Made by a program: the position numbers and the translations under genes
Notes under the pieces: model-generated
Databases searched by the model: none
Seen by the model: only the letters and a program-made list of their open reading frames with translations
Told to the model about the DNA's origin: nothing
Source: QHWT01 sp963755695
GTDB lineage: Bacteria > Acidobacteriota > Vicinamibacteria > Vicinamibacterales > 2-12-FULL-66-21
Assembly: GCA_963755695.1 (NCBI GenBank)
Contig: CAVWLB010000003.1
Span: forward strand, 285,069 to 349,068
DNA length: 64,000 nt
Direction: 5' to 3'
In this document: in pieces, positions 46,772 to 56,038 of the stretch
Numbering within the stretch: position 1 is the stretch's first letter
How the letters are laid out: every line of letters starts with the position of its first letter

Positions 46772-47272
46772 ATGAAGGTGTTCCTGCCTCTCGTCCTCCT
46801 CGCGGCGGCGCCGTTGGCCGCCAGCGCCGCTCAGACATCGTCGAAAGCTGTCGCCAGCGCACCGGGACATTCAGTGCGCTCGGCGGCGGCCGTGCGCACC
46901 GTCGAGCTCACCGGCGGCGACACGATGAAATACGACGTGGCCTCGATCCACGCACGTCCGGGAGAGCGCCTGCACATCGTGCTGCGCTCGGTCGGGGCGG
47001 CGCCGAAGGTGGTGATGGCTCACAACTTCGTCCTGCTGAAGCCGGGCGTCAAGCCGGAGGACTTCGTCAACGCCGCGATGGACGCGCGCGCGACCGATTT
47101 CATCCCGCCCGCCATGCAGGACAAGGTGATCGCCGCCAAGGGTCTCGTCGGTCCGGGCGAGACGGTTGACGTCACGTTCACAGCGCCGATGAAGCCCGGC
47201 ACCTACACGTATCTGTGTTCATTCCCAGGCCATTACATGGTGGGAATGAAGGGAGAGCTGGTGGTGAAGTAA
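46772..47272 (+). CDS. Azurin-like cupredoxin
   Basis: A 166-residue secreted blue copper protein: signal peptide (VFLPLVLLAAAPLAASAA), then a cupredoxin domain. Copper ligands are visible: His in VVMAHNFVLLKPG, and Cys, His and Met in YLCSFPGHYMVGMKGELVVK, the azurin C-terminal motif. It would carry electrons in the periplasm. Start ATG 46772 with AGAAGGA upstream. It is divergent from the molybdenum enzyme operon and could accept electrons from its cytochrome, which is inference. Confidence 0.93.
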   Translation: MKVFLPLVLLAAAPLAASAAQTSSKAVASAPGHSVRSAAAVRTVELTGGDTMKYDVASIHARPGERLHIVLRSVGAAPKVVMAHNFVLLKPGVKPEDFVNAAMDARATDFIPPAMQDKVIAAKGLVGPGETVDVTFTAPMKPGTYTYLCSFPGHYMVGMKGELVVK

Positions 47273-47519
47273 GCGGATCGCCGGCGCACGCGGGAAAGGC
47301 TCCGTGGGCATCTCGCGTGCACCCGTGCTGCCCGTCCGACAATACTGCTCGCTCATTGCGCGAGCCGTTAAAGGCTTACGTCGAGTTCATTCATTACGTC
47401 GAGCGCGTCTACGAGGCGTCTACCAAGGTGGCTCAAGGGGCACTTCGACGAAATGAGACTACCGCAGACCGTCGCTGGCCTCCGGGTGCTGGTCACGCAT
47501 CGATCAACCGATCGTGCCA
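47273..47519. other. Convergent spacer, no gene
   Basis: Between the azurin-like gene and the AhpD-like operon. No clear terminator hairpin with U tract was seen. Confidence 0.3.
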
Positions 47520-48110
47520 TCACACGTATCCGTGTTTGAGCAGTCTTCTTGCTGCAACTTGGTAATACCCGCCAGCCACAGCCGGCACATCCCATCCCAT
47601 CGCATCAGCGAGCCGGTCATAGATATTGAACAAGAACGCGACTTCCATGGCGTCCTGAATTGCCTGCTTCGAAACGCCCGCACGCATCACCGCCCGCACC
47701 TCCTCGGGTCCGAGGCGGCCATGGTCGAGTGTCATCTTCTTGAGCAGGCCCAGCGTTGCGCGAAGCTTCTCGCTAATCGGCGCTCTTGCGTACTCATTCA
47801 GCACCTGCTCTACAAGGAGACTGCTGTCGAGGGCTGACGCCGCGACCGCGGCGTGAGCATTCGTTCAAAAGTGGCACTGATTCATCCGCGACACGAATGC
47901 GGCGAACAGCTCGCGCTCGCCCACTGACCATTCGGAAGGCCCCCGCATGACCGCATGGGTGTGCGCTGAATGCGGTCGTCCGAAGAGATGCGGCCGGTAC
48001 CGCAGTGTTCGTACCACATCAGGTGCACGGAAGCCAGAGACAGCGCGCACAAACGCATAGAGCAGTCGAGATGAGAGCCGATCTCCGCGCGCGACGTTAC
48101 TGAGTCTCAT
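47520..48110 (-). CDS. Candidate AhpD-like selenoprotein (CHFU active site, in-frame TGA)
   Basis: A 196-residue AhpD/carboxymuconolactone-decarboxylase-like protein read through one TGA. Residues 1-81 (MRLSNVARGDRLSSRLLYAF, GPSEWSVGERELFAAFVSRM) end in NQCHF; TGA at 47867-47865 is codon 82; the same frame continues TNAHAAVAASALDSSLLVEQ to the normal C-terminus. Relatives have Cys at position 82, giving the redox CxxC followed by H86. A hairpin with loop GGUC begins right after the TGA. No indel is needed, unlike other broken genes here. It would act as a thiol/selenol peroxidase-like enzyme. Its start overlaps the upstream AhpD-like gene by 4 bp. The alternative is a base error or nonsense mutation. 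Confidence 0.72.
47833..47858 (-). promoter_or_regulatory. Candidate bacterial SECIS hairpin
   Basis: Counting from the base after TGA, bases 11-17 (ACGCCGC) pair with 22-28 (GCGGCGT), and bases 7-9 pair with 30-32 across a C-C mismatch. The apical loop is GGUC at bases 18-21 (47847-47844). Bacterial SECIS elements need a stem-loop with a G/U-containing apical loop about 16-37 bases after the UGA; the E. coli fdhF loop also contains GGUC. Ala-rich GC-rich codons could make such a stem by chance. Confidence 0.65.
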
Positions 48111-48400
48111 GCGTCCTCCAGCGCTCGGTGTGCGGCCGCGATCTGGTCGTTCGCCGCCCCGAATGCCGCCGCGACGATGATCTCGAACAGTTGATCCTCG
48201 GTGTAGCAGATTCTGAGCGCATCGAGATCCTGATCCGTCACGGCATAGGGGCGCGAACGGATTTTTTCCACCAAGGCTACGAGCTCTGGTGGAGCGCTGC
48301 CGCTGGCAATCGCTTCTCGAAGGTTGTTAGGCGTCGCTCCGGAGCCCTGCAGGAGAGCCGCAGCAGTCGCATTTCTGAACGAGGCGAAACGATCCTCCAT
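48107..48400 (-). CDS. AhpD-like partner protein without CxxC
   Basis: About 97 residues (MEDRFASFRNATAAALLQGS). The C-terminal part, PYAVTDQDLDALRICYTEDQ followed by LFEIIVAAAFGAANDQIAA, is the second half of a carboxymuconolactone-decarboxylase/AhpD fold; the redox Cys pair is absent. ATG 48400 is favoured because TACAAT (48413-48408) with TCAACA 17 bp upstream forms a promoter that would put the mRNA 5' end at the ATG; ATG 48418 is the longer alternative. Its stop overlaps the start of the candidate selenoprotein gene (ATGA), so the two proteins are probably made together. Confidence 0.72.
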   Translation of the reverse strand: MEDRFASFRNATAAALLQGSGATPNNLREAIASGSAPPELVALVEKIRSRPYAVTDQDLDALRICYTEDQLFEIIVAAAFGAANDQIAAAHRALEDA

Positions 48401-48641
48401 GGACCATATTGTAGCCATAGTCCTTTCCGATGTTGAGCAGAGTGTCGGGCCGGATGGCTACGACACAGCAGAGTGCCTGATCGCTCATGAAAACGGCACA
48501 GTGCCCAGATGCCTCGCGGTGAGCTTTCTACTCGTTACCCATCCGTGGCCGACCGTTGGCGGACGGGATCGAGTGTTCGGTCACTATCCTGTTAAAGAAC
48601 GTCGTTGCTTCGGTCGCAACGGCACGGTTTCGGAGGTGCTC

Positions 48642-49365
48642 ATGAGACGGACGTTCCTGATTAGCTGCCTGATTCTCCTCGCGCTCGGGTCAGCTACAAC
48701 CCAGACGCCGGTGACGACGGAGACGATGTTTCAGGCGGCGTCAATCAGCAAGCCAGTGGCCGCGATGGTGTCGCTGAAGGCGGTGCAGCACGGACGGTTC
48801 TCGCTGGACCAGGACGTCAACACCATCTTGAAGTCATGGAAGCTGCCGGACGGGCCGTTCACGAAGGAGCGTCGCGTCACCCCACGGAGCCTGATGAGCC
48901 ACACGTCGGGGACAGGAGATGGATTCGGATTCCCTGGTTACGCTCCACAGGCGATGCTGCCGTCGATCCCGCAGATCCTCGACGGCGTGCAGCCGCCATC
49001 GAATCTAAGGGCCGTTCGCCTGGAGCGCGCGCCGCTGACCGGCTTCAAATATTCGGGCGGCGCGGTGATCATTCAGCAGCTTGCCTTGATGGACGGTCCG
49101 TCGGGAAGCCGTTTGCGCGAGGTCGCGTCGCGAATGGGTGCTGGATCCGATCGGCATGACGAACAGCACCTATCGAGCAGCCATTGCGCGCCGACGTCGC
49201 GAGAAACAGGCTGCGCGAGCGCACAATCGCACGGGCGCGCGCATGGGCGACCCGTGGCACATCTATCCGGAGCAGGCCGCTGCAGGCTTGTGGACCACGC
49301 CGACCGATCTGGCCAAGTTCGCGATCGAGGTGCAGCTGTCGCTGCTCCAGTCGAACGCCGAATAG
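48642..49365 (+). pseudogene. Serine hydrolase (beta-lactamase-like), decayed
   Basis: A signal peptide (MRRTFLISCLILLALGSATT) is joined directly to TPVTTETMFQAASISKPVAA, which holds the S-x-x-K nucleophile; some 30 residues of the normal N-terminal domain are missing. The SxN-like KYSGGAVIIQQLALM follows, then two frame changes, after which MLDPIGMTNSTYRAAIARRR and GLWTTPTDLAKFAIEVQLSL end at TAG 49363, well short of the family's C-terminus. Internal deletion plus truncation indicates true decay, not only sequencing error. Confidence 0.7.
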
Positions 49366-49567
49366 CGTGCTCTGGCATACAACCGAGAATCGCGGAAGCT
49401 GGCTTAGCCCACGACCGAGCCATGGGCGCGCGCCACCGTCGAACGGTGTGGCTCATCCGCGGCCCGGTTTACCGAATTGACATGTAGTGGACACGAGCCC
49501 GCTCGCGTACCACCGGTCGCTTTGCCGATTGCACGAAGTGTGCTGTCCCAGGCGACCATGCCGCGGG

Positions 49568-50060
49568 TCAGCGCTTTACGCCGCGCCTGATCGCGGCCGG
49601 CTTCTCGCGGCAGTCGGCTCCATGGGCCGGCATGCGGGCAGATTGACGCGTGTTGCCCATCAGGATGACCTCTGCCTTCGTCGTTGTTGGATCCCATCCC
49701 TCCTGGCAGTACATGGCGACGCAGTACCTTCAGATCAGGTTCTCCCTCGTAGTTGCTCTTGAAATGAATCTCGTAAGACGAGTGATGCGAGTCATTGATG
49801 ATCTTGAAGTAGGAGAACTGATAGGTGCCCTGCGACCTCACCTTTGCCGCCTCGCGGGCTGCTGCGTTCAACGCAGCTTTCGGACAGCCGAACGTCACGG
49901 CATCGAGATCGCTCAAACCTGCCGCCCCAGGCGCGCCGCGCTCGGCAGGAGTGATTTGTTCCTGCGGCGTTGGCGGCGGCTGGGTGCCGGCGGCTCTGTT
50001 CAGCCCGATGGATAGAGAAGCCGACATCGCGACGGCGACGGCTACCATAACGTTCTTCAT
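49568..50060 (-). CDS. Small secreted protein of unknown function, one extra base
   Basis: About 163 residues: signal peptide (VMVAVAVAMSASLSIGLNRA), proline-rich linker (TQPPPTPQEQITPAE), then a domain with TFGCPKAALNAAAREAAKVR, YQFSYFKIINDSHHSSYEIH, and after an extra G near 49727 KYCVAMYCQEGWDPTTTKAE. The conserved Cys residues suggest disulfides. No family known to me. Its stop lies close to the decayed hydrolase, and it follows the propeller gene upstream by 50 bp, probably in one transcript. Confidence 0.65.
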
Positions 50061-50111
50061 GGCCGTGTCTCTTTCGTGACTTGCCCGACACATCCGGGTG
50101 AGGCCAGTCCC

Positions 50112-51871
50112 TTAGAGGCCGTACTGGACGACCTTGTTGCTGAACGTACCGACGTACACTCTTCCGTTCGCGACGATCGGCGTCGAGTATTTGGCGAAGT
50201 TCCCCAGAGAGTTGGCGGGATTCGCGTCGCTGTGAAACAGCTGTTTCAGTTTGCCATTGGTGACCGCGACGGCGTCGTAGGCCACGAGCGCGCCGTGGAC
50301 AACGGCGGCGTTCGCGTTGCCCTGCACCGGATACGTGCCCCAGACCACAGCGGTGCCAGCCGTTGTGCCGTTCGAGGACACCACGAGCCGTCCGCCAGGC
50401 ATGCCGCCCGGCGGAGGCGTGTTGCCCGAGGCGAACTGCGCCCCTTCGCCGCGGAACGACACGATGCGCTTGGTGGTGAAGTTGTAGTTGTACGCTTTCA
50501 GGCGCTCGTTTTCACCCCACACGTAGATGATGCCGCCGGTCGCGCGCGCCATGTACACCGGAGTGCCGTGAATGTGATAGCTCTTCCCCGCCGGTGTCTG
50601 CGTGAAGACGTTGCGATCGAGCTTGACGATCGGCCAGTTCGGATCGGCCATGGTTGACGTCGGCAGACCCGCGGTGCGTTCGGCTGGTTCGGCAGATAGG
50701 TGGCGACGAACGGCAGGTTGAACTGCGGATCCCAGGTGGTCTTCCCGAGATTGTCCTTGTTCAAGTTGTAGATGATCCCGTCTTTGCCGCCGCCGATGAG
50801 ATTCCCTCGCTCCGGAATGATGAATACTCCGGCGGCGCCGAGATCTTGATCTTGATCGGCACGTCCGAAGTCGCTGAACGCGCCCCAGTAGTCGAAGACC
50901 GTCAGCTTCGGCTTGCCGTTGTCGACACCAGCCACGCCCGGCGTATAGCGCAGCTTCACGAAGCTCTCGCCGAAGTTCCCGGCCCTCGTGCCGGGATCCA
51001 TCCCGTTGCCCGTGGTGAAATAAATGTCGCTGCCGTCGATCGCCGGGCCCGACCCCGACATCCACACTCCGCCGGCGCCGCCGCCCGGCGTGACGTTCCA
51101 GACAGCCGGCGTCGGCGTGAATCCGGCATCCCGATTCAGACCGCGCACGTCGAACGCCACGACGAAGCCGTGGCCCGGACCCTCCGGGTTCTCGCCGTTG
51201 ATCGAGAAGCAGACGATGACCGCTTTGTTGCCACCGTCGGTCAACAAGCCCAGACCCGCGCGCATCTTCTGATACGGCATCGTGAAGCCATTCGAGGGGC
51301 CGCCACCGCCGTTCTCGGCGTCGCCGGCGATGAGCACCGGCGGCTGCTTGTCCGCGAGCGTTCCGGTGTCCAGGATCCAGAGCATGTTATTGCGTTCGGT
51401 GTTCGGGCTGTTGGCGTTCGGCTTCCCGAACGTCGTCACGTACAGCGTGTTGGTGGCGGTGTCGATCACCGGCGTCGCCGTGATCCCCCAGTTGCGGTAG
51501 ATGTTATGGAGATCCATGCCCTGTCCCGGTGGGTTGGCAATGTCGGCCGGGTCGAAGGGCGCGGCCAGCTGGCGCGTGGCGAGCTGCGCGCCAGTGTTGA
51601 CGTCGAAGACGAAGCCGGTGTTCGTCATCGTGAACACATAGAGCTTGTTGCCGACGACCAGCGGCGTGACGTCGATTTTCTCGTCGACGTTGAATTCGCG
51701 AATCTTCTTCAGCGCGGAAACGTTCGCAGGCGTCAACACGGTTTCGAACCTGTTCCACCCCTGGCGGGTGTTGTTGATGCCGACGGTCCACACGTCGATG
51801 GCCTGGAGGAGCGGCGTCGACGCCACCGCCACAAAGAACACCACGGCACTCGCGCGTGACAGGAACCTCAT
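50112..51871 (-). CDS. Secreted PQQ-type beta-propeller protein, one frame break
   Basis: About 585 residues with a signal peptide (ASAVVFFVAVASTPLLQA) and a quinoprotein-like propeller: NTRQGWNRFETVLTPANVSA, VTPLVVGNKLYVFTMTNTGF, NWGITATPVIDTATNTLYVT, SGSGPAIDGSDIYFTTGNGM and STPIVANGRVYVGTFSNKVV. These repeat the PQQ-blade pattern of an internal Gly-x-x-Tyr-Val strand. Missing one base near 50676 changes frame inside a loop (QPNA to TAGLPTSTMADPNW). No haem motif, so enzymatic activity is uncertain. Confidence 0.82.
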
Positions 51872-52427
51872 AGGTGGTTGCTCCAACGGACGTGCGCGAT
51901 GTCCGAGCGCAGTTAAGGGCGCACAAGCGTCGATGGCACTGCCCACCTGGGACGCCCGACGAGCCGTCAGCATTCTATACGCGGCCCTTCACGAACGCGG
52001 CTCGGAACAATTGCGTTGATGTCGAGCAGATTGACCAAGCGAATCAGCCACCGCACTCAATAAGCTGTCGGCCTTCGTTCCTCCGCACCGGGTACCGGCT
52101 GACCTACAGATTTCGGGAGACCCCCTGCGCGCCAAACAGCGGCTCCAAGGGACGCAGAAGCCACGTTTCAACGTTGGGCTATCGAGATCCTCCCGCGACG
52201 CCTTACGGCTTCCTGCGATGTCCAGCGACCCCCTGCGCCCAAGCCGTCAAAATCGCAATTTCCGGCGATTTTCTGCAATCTCCGATTTGACTCGTAACCG
52301 ACTGTGGATGTTACGGTTGCGCGTGCGGGCGGTCGTCCGACGTCGCGCTGAAGCGCTGTCGTCGTGTCACCCATATGTCACCCACGAGCGACTGCCTGCG
52401 CAAGAAAAACGGAGGCAGCCGTACGCC
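51872..52427. other. 556 bp, no gene
   Basis: Two ACCCCCTGCGC motifs (near 52120 and 52229) and an AT-rich patch at 52255-52285 precede the integrase fragment. This resembles the upstream flank of an inserted element; nothing coding is supported. Confidence 0.35.
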
Positions 52428-52920
52428 ATGGCCACTGTCACCCTGACCGCTCGCTATCTCAATCAACTCAAGTCGCACGGAAAGCGATTCGAAGTATTCG
52501 ACGCGCTGGTGCCTGGATTGGCGATCCGCGTGTCGGCCTCGGGCCGCAAAACATTCACGTTGTACTACCGTCACCGCGGCCGGATGCGACGGGTCGGACT
52601 CGGGCGGTATCCGGACGTCCTCCTGGAAAAGGCGCGGAAGATCGCGACGCAGCACCGCGGGCGTATCTTTGACGGGGCCGATCCTGCCGGCGAGAAGCAG
52701 ACGGAGCACGCACAGGACGAGAACACGGTGCAAGTGCTCTACGAGCTCTATCGCAGCCACAAGGAAAAGAGCCTTCGGAGCTGGTCCGAGGTCCGGCGCA
52801 TCATGGAGCGCGAAGTGCTGCCAGTCTGGCGGCATCGGCGCGTGATGGATATTCGCCGTCGTGACATCCGCGAACTCGTCGAGCACAAAGCACGGATCGC
52901 ACCGATTCAGGCGAACCGAA
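52428..52920 (+). pseudogene. Truncated tyrosine integrase, copy 2
   Basis: The first 165 codons match the integrase at 29399 (MATVTLTARYLNQLKSHGKR, GRKTFTLYYRHRGRMRRVGL, WRHRRVMDIRRRDIRELVEH), differing at about 20 positions. Similarity stops at IAPIQANR. The downstream frame to 53135 is unrelated, partly hydrophobic sequence (MFFWFCVVVFVCALVYHFDE). The whole catalytic domain is gone, so this is an inactive remnant of a second related element. Confidence 0.8.
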
Positions 52921-53491
52921 CCTCCAGCACCTCTTTCTCCGTCGCGTCGCCAATTACCCGAAGGCTGACAGATGACATGTTTTTCTGGTTTTGTGTGGTT
53001 GTTTTTGTGTGCGCGCTTGTGTATCACTTCGACGAGAGCGGGGTGCCGATCCCGATGAAGATTACTGGGAGGGATTTTATCCATCTCCTCCCACGGATCA
53101 CCTGTGGACCGATGACGAGGATGACGAATGAGTAAAGAAGTAGCTACATGATCCTCTGCATCCAATGCGCAATGAAGGCGATGCTCAGGATGAGATCTAT
53201 CAGGGCGGGCCGATGAGACAATCGAGGCGCAACGCAGCCCCGACCGGGTCCACCGGACTCCGCCACGGCCCTCGCGGGTGCACTTAAACGCGATCCTGCG
53301 AAACATCGTGGGAGAGTCTGATCACGTCTCGGATACTCAACGATCCCAATCTCTCTATAGGGTTGCGAAGACAATTTGCGCATACGATGACCTCAATGGA
53401 CAGTTGAAAACCCGCAATTTGTGGACAGGTCAAAACCGGCAATTCCGCCGCGGCCGAGACCAATGAGTTCAACTGTGTATGAGTCGGTCTT
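52921..53491. other. 571 bp of junction sequence
   Basis: Contains the out-of-family tail of the integrase fragment, the first of the TAGCTA sites (53141) and the 25-bp tandem repeat at 53397. No independent gene is supported. Confidence 0.35.
53397..53446. repeat. 25-bp imperfect tandem repeat, IS21-end-like
   Basis: TGGACAGTTGAAAACCCG and TGGACAGGTCAAAACCGG begin 25 bp apart and each is followed by GCAATT. Tandem GAAAACC/CAAAACCGG units resemble the multiple transposase-binding sites at IS21-family ends, so this may be a transposon relic. Confidence 0.45.
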
Positions 53492-53707
53492 TTAGCGGTG
53501 GATCGCGGACTTTAGCGCGTTCCACAAATCATGCCTGGCGCGGCGATCCATTCGAGCTTTGATCGCGATTAGGGTCGCCGCCGTCCCAAACGTTACGCCC
53601 ATGATTACAGTGTCTGGCCACCACGGCATCGGTTCTCGTGTAACCATGTGAGCCAAAGCACCGAGGCTGGCCCCCGCGATCAGAAACGTCTTCAAGTAAA
53701 ACGTCAC
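53492..53707 (-). CDS. Small two-helix membrane protein
   Basis: A 71-residue protein with two predicted helices (FYLKTFLIAGASLGALAHMV and TVIMGVTFGTAATLIAIKAR) and a basic C-terminal tail (MDRRARHDLWNALKSAIHR). No family recognised. The open frame and hydrophobic pattern are the only support. Confidence 0.45.
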   Translation of the reverse strand: MTFYLKTFLIAGASLGALAHMVTREPMPWWPDTVIMGVTFGTAATLIAIKARMDRRARHDLWNALKSAIHR

Positions 53708-53997
53708 GGTCCAATCAGTCTATACCTGATGGCTGAGACCGGCCGAGGCTCGCCTTGTCGGCGCATCGTCGGTGCGCGGCCGCAAATAAGCTCAGGGAGG
53801 GACTATCGAATCGAAAAAACATCTCATTTTGCGCCACTGGATAGCGGCTCGTGAAGTTCGGCCAATTATGGGCGAAAGTCGTTCTTCGGCAGTTAGGTTT
53901 TTGGGTCAGCAGGCGGGCGGAGCGCCCTGCGAGCACAACGGGACTTGCGAACGGGAGGTGTCGGGGATACGCTCCGGTCCCTACATAGGAGGACTGG

Positions 53998-54593
53998 ATG
54001 ACTTTTTCCGTTCGCCAGATGATCGCGGCGGTTGTGGTGTCGTGTTGTTTGGGAGCCCTCATGGTGCCGGTTGCGACCCAGGGAGGACAGTCCAACCCGG
54101 CACCTGCCGCTGCAAATCAGCCCACGTTTATGATAGTGGAGTTTATGAAGGTGGCGCAGGGAAGGAAAGCGATTGGGTGAAGTTGGAGCGGGAGACTTGG
54201 AAACCGATGCACGAGATGCGTGTGAAGGACGGGAGCATCCTGTCTTGGGCCGTGATCGACCAGGCGATGCCGGGAGATGAATCGAACGGTCCCGTCGTGG
54301 CGACGGTGACAACTTTCCGTGGTTGGCCCGACCCGACCAAAACCGATTGGGACGGGCTCGTGAAGAAAGCGCATCCCCAGACACAGCCCGAGACCATATT
54401 CACTCAGACGGAAGCCGCTCGCAAAATCGTGCGGTCCGAGATTTGGCACGTCATCGATCAGACCACACCCGTCGAGCACCAGCGCGAAATGATCCAGGCA
54501 GAAGCGCGGAAGGGTCAAGAGGAGGGGCGCGTTAGAGTTGCCCCTCTCTCAACCGTCGCTGGACCGTTGAACGAGAAACTCCTAGAAATTTAG
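53998..54593 (+). CDS. Secreted protein of unknown function, one missing base
   Basis: Starts MTFSVRQMIAAVVVSCCLGA (signal peptide) after a strong AGGAGG site. The first frame reads TFMIVEFMKVAQG; after a missing base near 54160 the next continues ESDWVKLERETWKPMHEMRV, SILSWAVIDQAMPGDESNGP and VVATVTTFRGWPDPTKTDWD. The pattern fits secreted dimeric alpha-beta-barrel-like proteins of unknown role. The last 20 codons overlap the serine recombinase on the other strand, so the true end may lie earlier. Confidence 0.6.
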
Positions 54594-55108
54594 CCGCTTC
54601 CCGACTCGACAAACCCGCCACACCATCGACCGCTGTTTTCAGAACTCGCAACCGAGGACGCCCCAGGCGCTTCCCCTGTGCCCGGACGCGCTGAAGGCCC
54701 GCCCTGATGCGTTCCTGGGTCCGGCTCCGTTCGAATTCCGCCAGCGCCGCGAGAATGTGAAGCTGTAGCCGTCCCGGCCGGTATGCTCAGGTCGATTCCT
54801 TCATTCAGACTGACGAAACCGACCCCGATCGATTGGAGGTCGTCCAGCAGCACGATGAGATGTCGCAGGTTCCTCCCGACTCGATCGAGCCGCCAGCCAC
54901 CACAACATCGAACTTTCGTCGGCGTGCGTCCGCAAGCAACGCATCGAGCTGCGGCCGTGCGTTCCTTCGCTCCGCTGACGCCCTCGTCCGCATACTCACG
55001 GAACAAGGTCCATCCCCGAGCTTCGACGTAGCGCAGCAAATCCAGCCGTCGGTTTTCCACGGTTTGGCCGAGCGTCGTTGAAACCCGCAAATACAGTGCG
55101 GCTCGCAT
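54532..55108 (-). CDS. Serine recombinase (resolvase/invertase), three frame breaks
   Basis: About 195 residues after joining frames. MRAALYLRVSTTLGQTVENR carries the catalytic Ser in RVST, followed by EYADEGVSGAKERRPQLDAL, LADARRRKFDVVV and WRLDRVGRNLRHLIVLLDDL with the catalytic Arg pair. The C-terminal HTH reads AGLSSREAAKFLGVSRSTV. Two compensating shifts (about 54900 and 54970) and one near 54765 separate these. A small resolvase of this kind usually resolves cointegrates or inverts DNA in plasmids and transposons. Its ATG follows the upstream gene's TAG by 2 bp. Confidence 0.75.
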
Positions 55109-55110
55109 AG

Positions 55111-55439
55111 CTACTTTCTCCCGCTGCCCTTCACGGGCGTAATCGTCACCTTGACCTGCTCGACGCGCTGGCGAGGCGCAGCACGGCGGCCTTCGCGGCG
55201 CGGATCGCCTTCATCGCCGCGCCTCCGTGCCCCCCCGCCTTCACGCGCTGCTGCGGCGCGGCGATCCAGCGGTTGCGGACGAAGAACGACACATCGGCCA
55301 GCCAGGTCCGCTGCCGCGCCTCCCTCGCGGCGAAGTCAATCGGCGTCAGCCGCACACAGCCGCAGGCACAGGTCCCGCGGCCGTCCACGTCATGCACCTC
55401 CTTCGGGTGCTTGCAGTCGCGACAAATCACTCTCGGCAT
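55111..55439 (-). CDS. Small zinc-finger-like mobile-element protein
   Basis: Starts MPRVICRDCKHPKEVHDVDG after AGGAAGGA. Cys pairs CRDC and CACGC suggest a zinc knuckle; the middle is FFVRNRWIAAPQQRVKAGGH. The open frame stops at 55146. A one-base shift instead gives RQRVEQVKVTITPVKGSGRK ending at TAG 55111, directly before the recombinase start, which looks more natural. Function unknown. Part of the leftward gene run from 59045. Confidence 0.55.
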
Positions 55440-55443
55440 CGTT

Positions 55444-55641
55444 TCAGTCCTTCCTGGTGGGTGGGGTGAATCCGATCGGACGCCGCCGCTCGCGCAGGAC
55501 ACCGATGTAGCGGGCTTCCAGCATGTGTCCGCCGATCACGAGCGCCGCAATCGTCAGAGTCGTCCCTGGGGATTCCTGCGTTGTCGATGGCGCGGGTGAT
55601 CTCCACCAGCGAACCTGAATCGGCGCGAGTTCGTCGCGCAT
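55444..55641 (-). CDS. Small hypothetical protein
   Basis: Starts MRDELAPIQVRWWR, overlapping the previous stop by one base (TGATG), and ends just before the next gene. The frame after RWW is uncertain: another reading gives GSLVEITRAIDNAGIPRDDS, which looks equally protein-like. No family recognised. Confidence 0.4.
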   Translation of the reverse strand: MRDELAPIQVRWWRSPAPSTTQESPGTTLTIAALVIGGHMLEARYIGVLRERRRPIGFTPPTRKD

Positions 55642-55923
55642 CAGTATTCCTCCGGCGTCAAGAGGGTCGTGACCCGATCGGTCTGCCTCGGTGATGATCC
55701 AGATCCGCTCGCCGGTCGGGAGAACGTAGGCGCTCAGCACCCGCATCCCGCACCGCAGCGCACGCAGGTTCGCCAGTCCTTGTCATCGGGGTGCAGGTCC
55801 CCGTCGTCTCCGTGCTGGTGGCGCTTAGCAAAGTGGCGGGGCTCGCTGCGCTCGTTCGAGAGCACGGAGAGCGCCGGGCGTCGCGACGATGCGGCCCAAG
55901 GGAAGTCTCGTGGTGGTGGTCAT
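55641..55923 (-). CDS. Conserved plasmid/phage-type small protein, frame broken
   Basis: MTTTTRLPLGRIVATPGALR opens the frame after AGGAGG. Reading across two or three one-base errors gives FAKRHQHGDDGDLHPDDKDW, VLSAYVLPTGERIWIITEAD and RSVTTLLTPEEY before TGA 55641. This is the pattern of a small conserved protein often carried by plasmids and integrative elements (IVATPGAL... WIITEADRS-TT-LL-PEEY). Function unknown. Confidence 0.6.
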
Positions 55924-56038
55924 ATCCTGCCTCCTGGTTATGTCCTTCACAGATCGAAGGACTAACCAGGGGCAGGTGCGCGCGCGTGTGATGACTTCGC
56001 GTACGCGGGGCGCGCGCGGCAACCGCCGTGCCATACCG

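Noticed and set aside
50654..51859. 401-residue open frame on the plus strand
   Set aside because: Antisense of the PQQ-type propeller gene.
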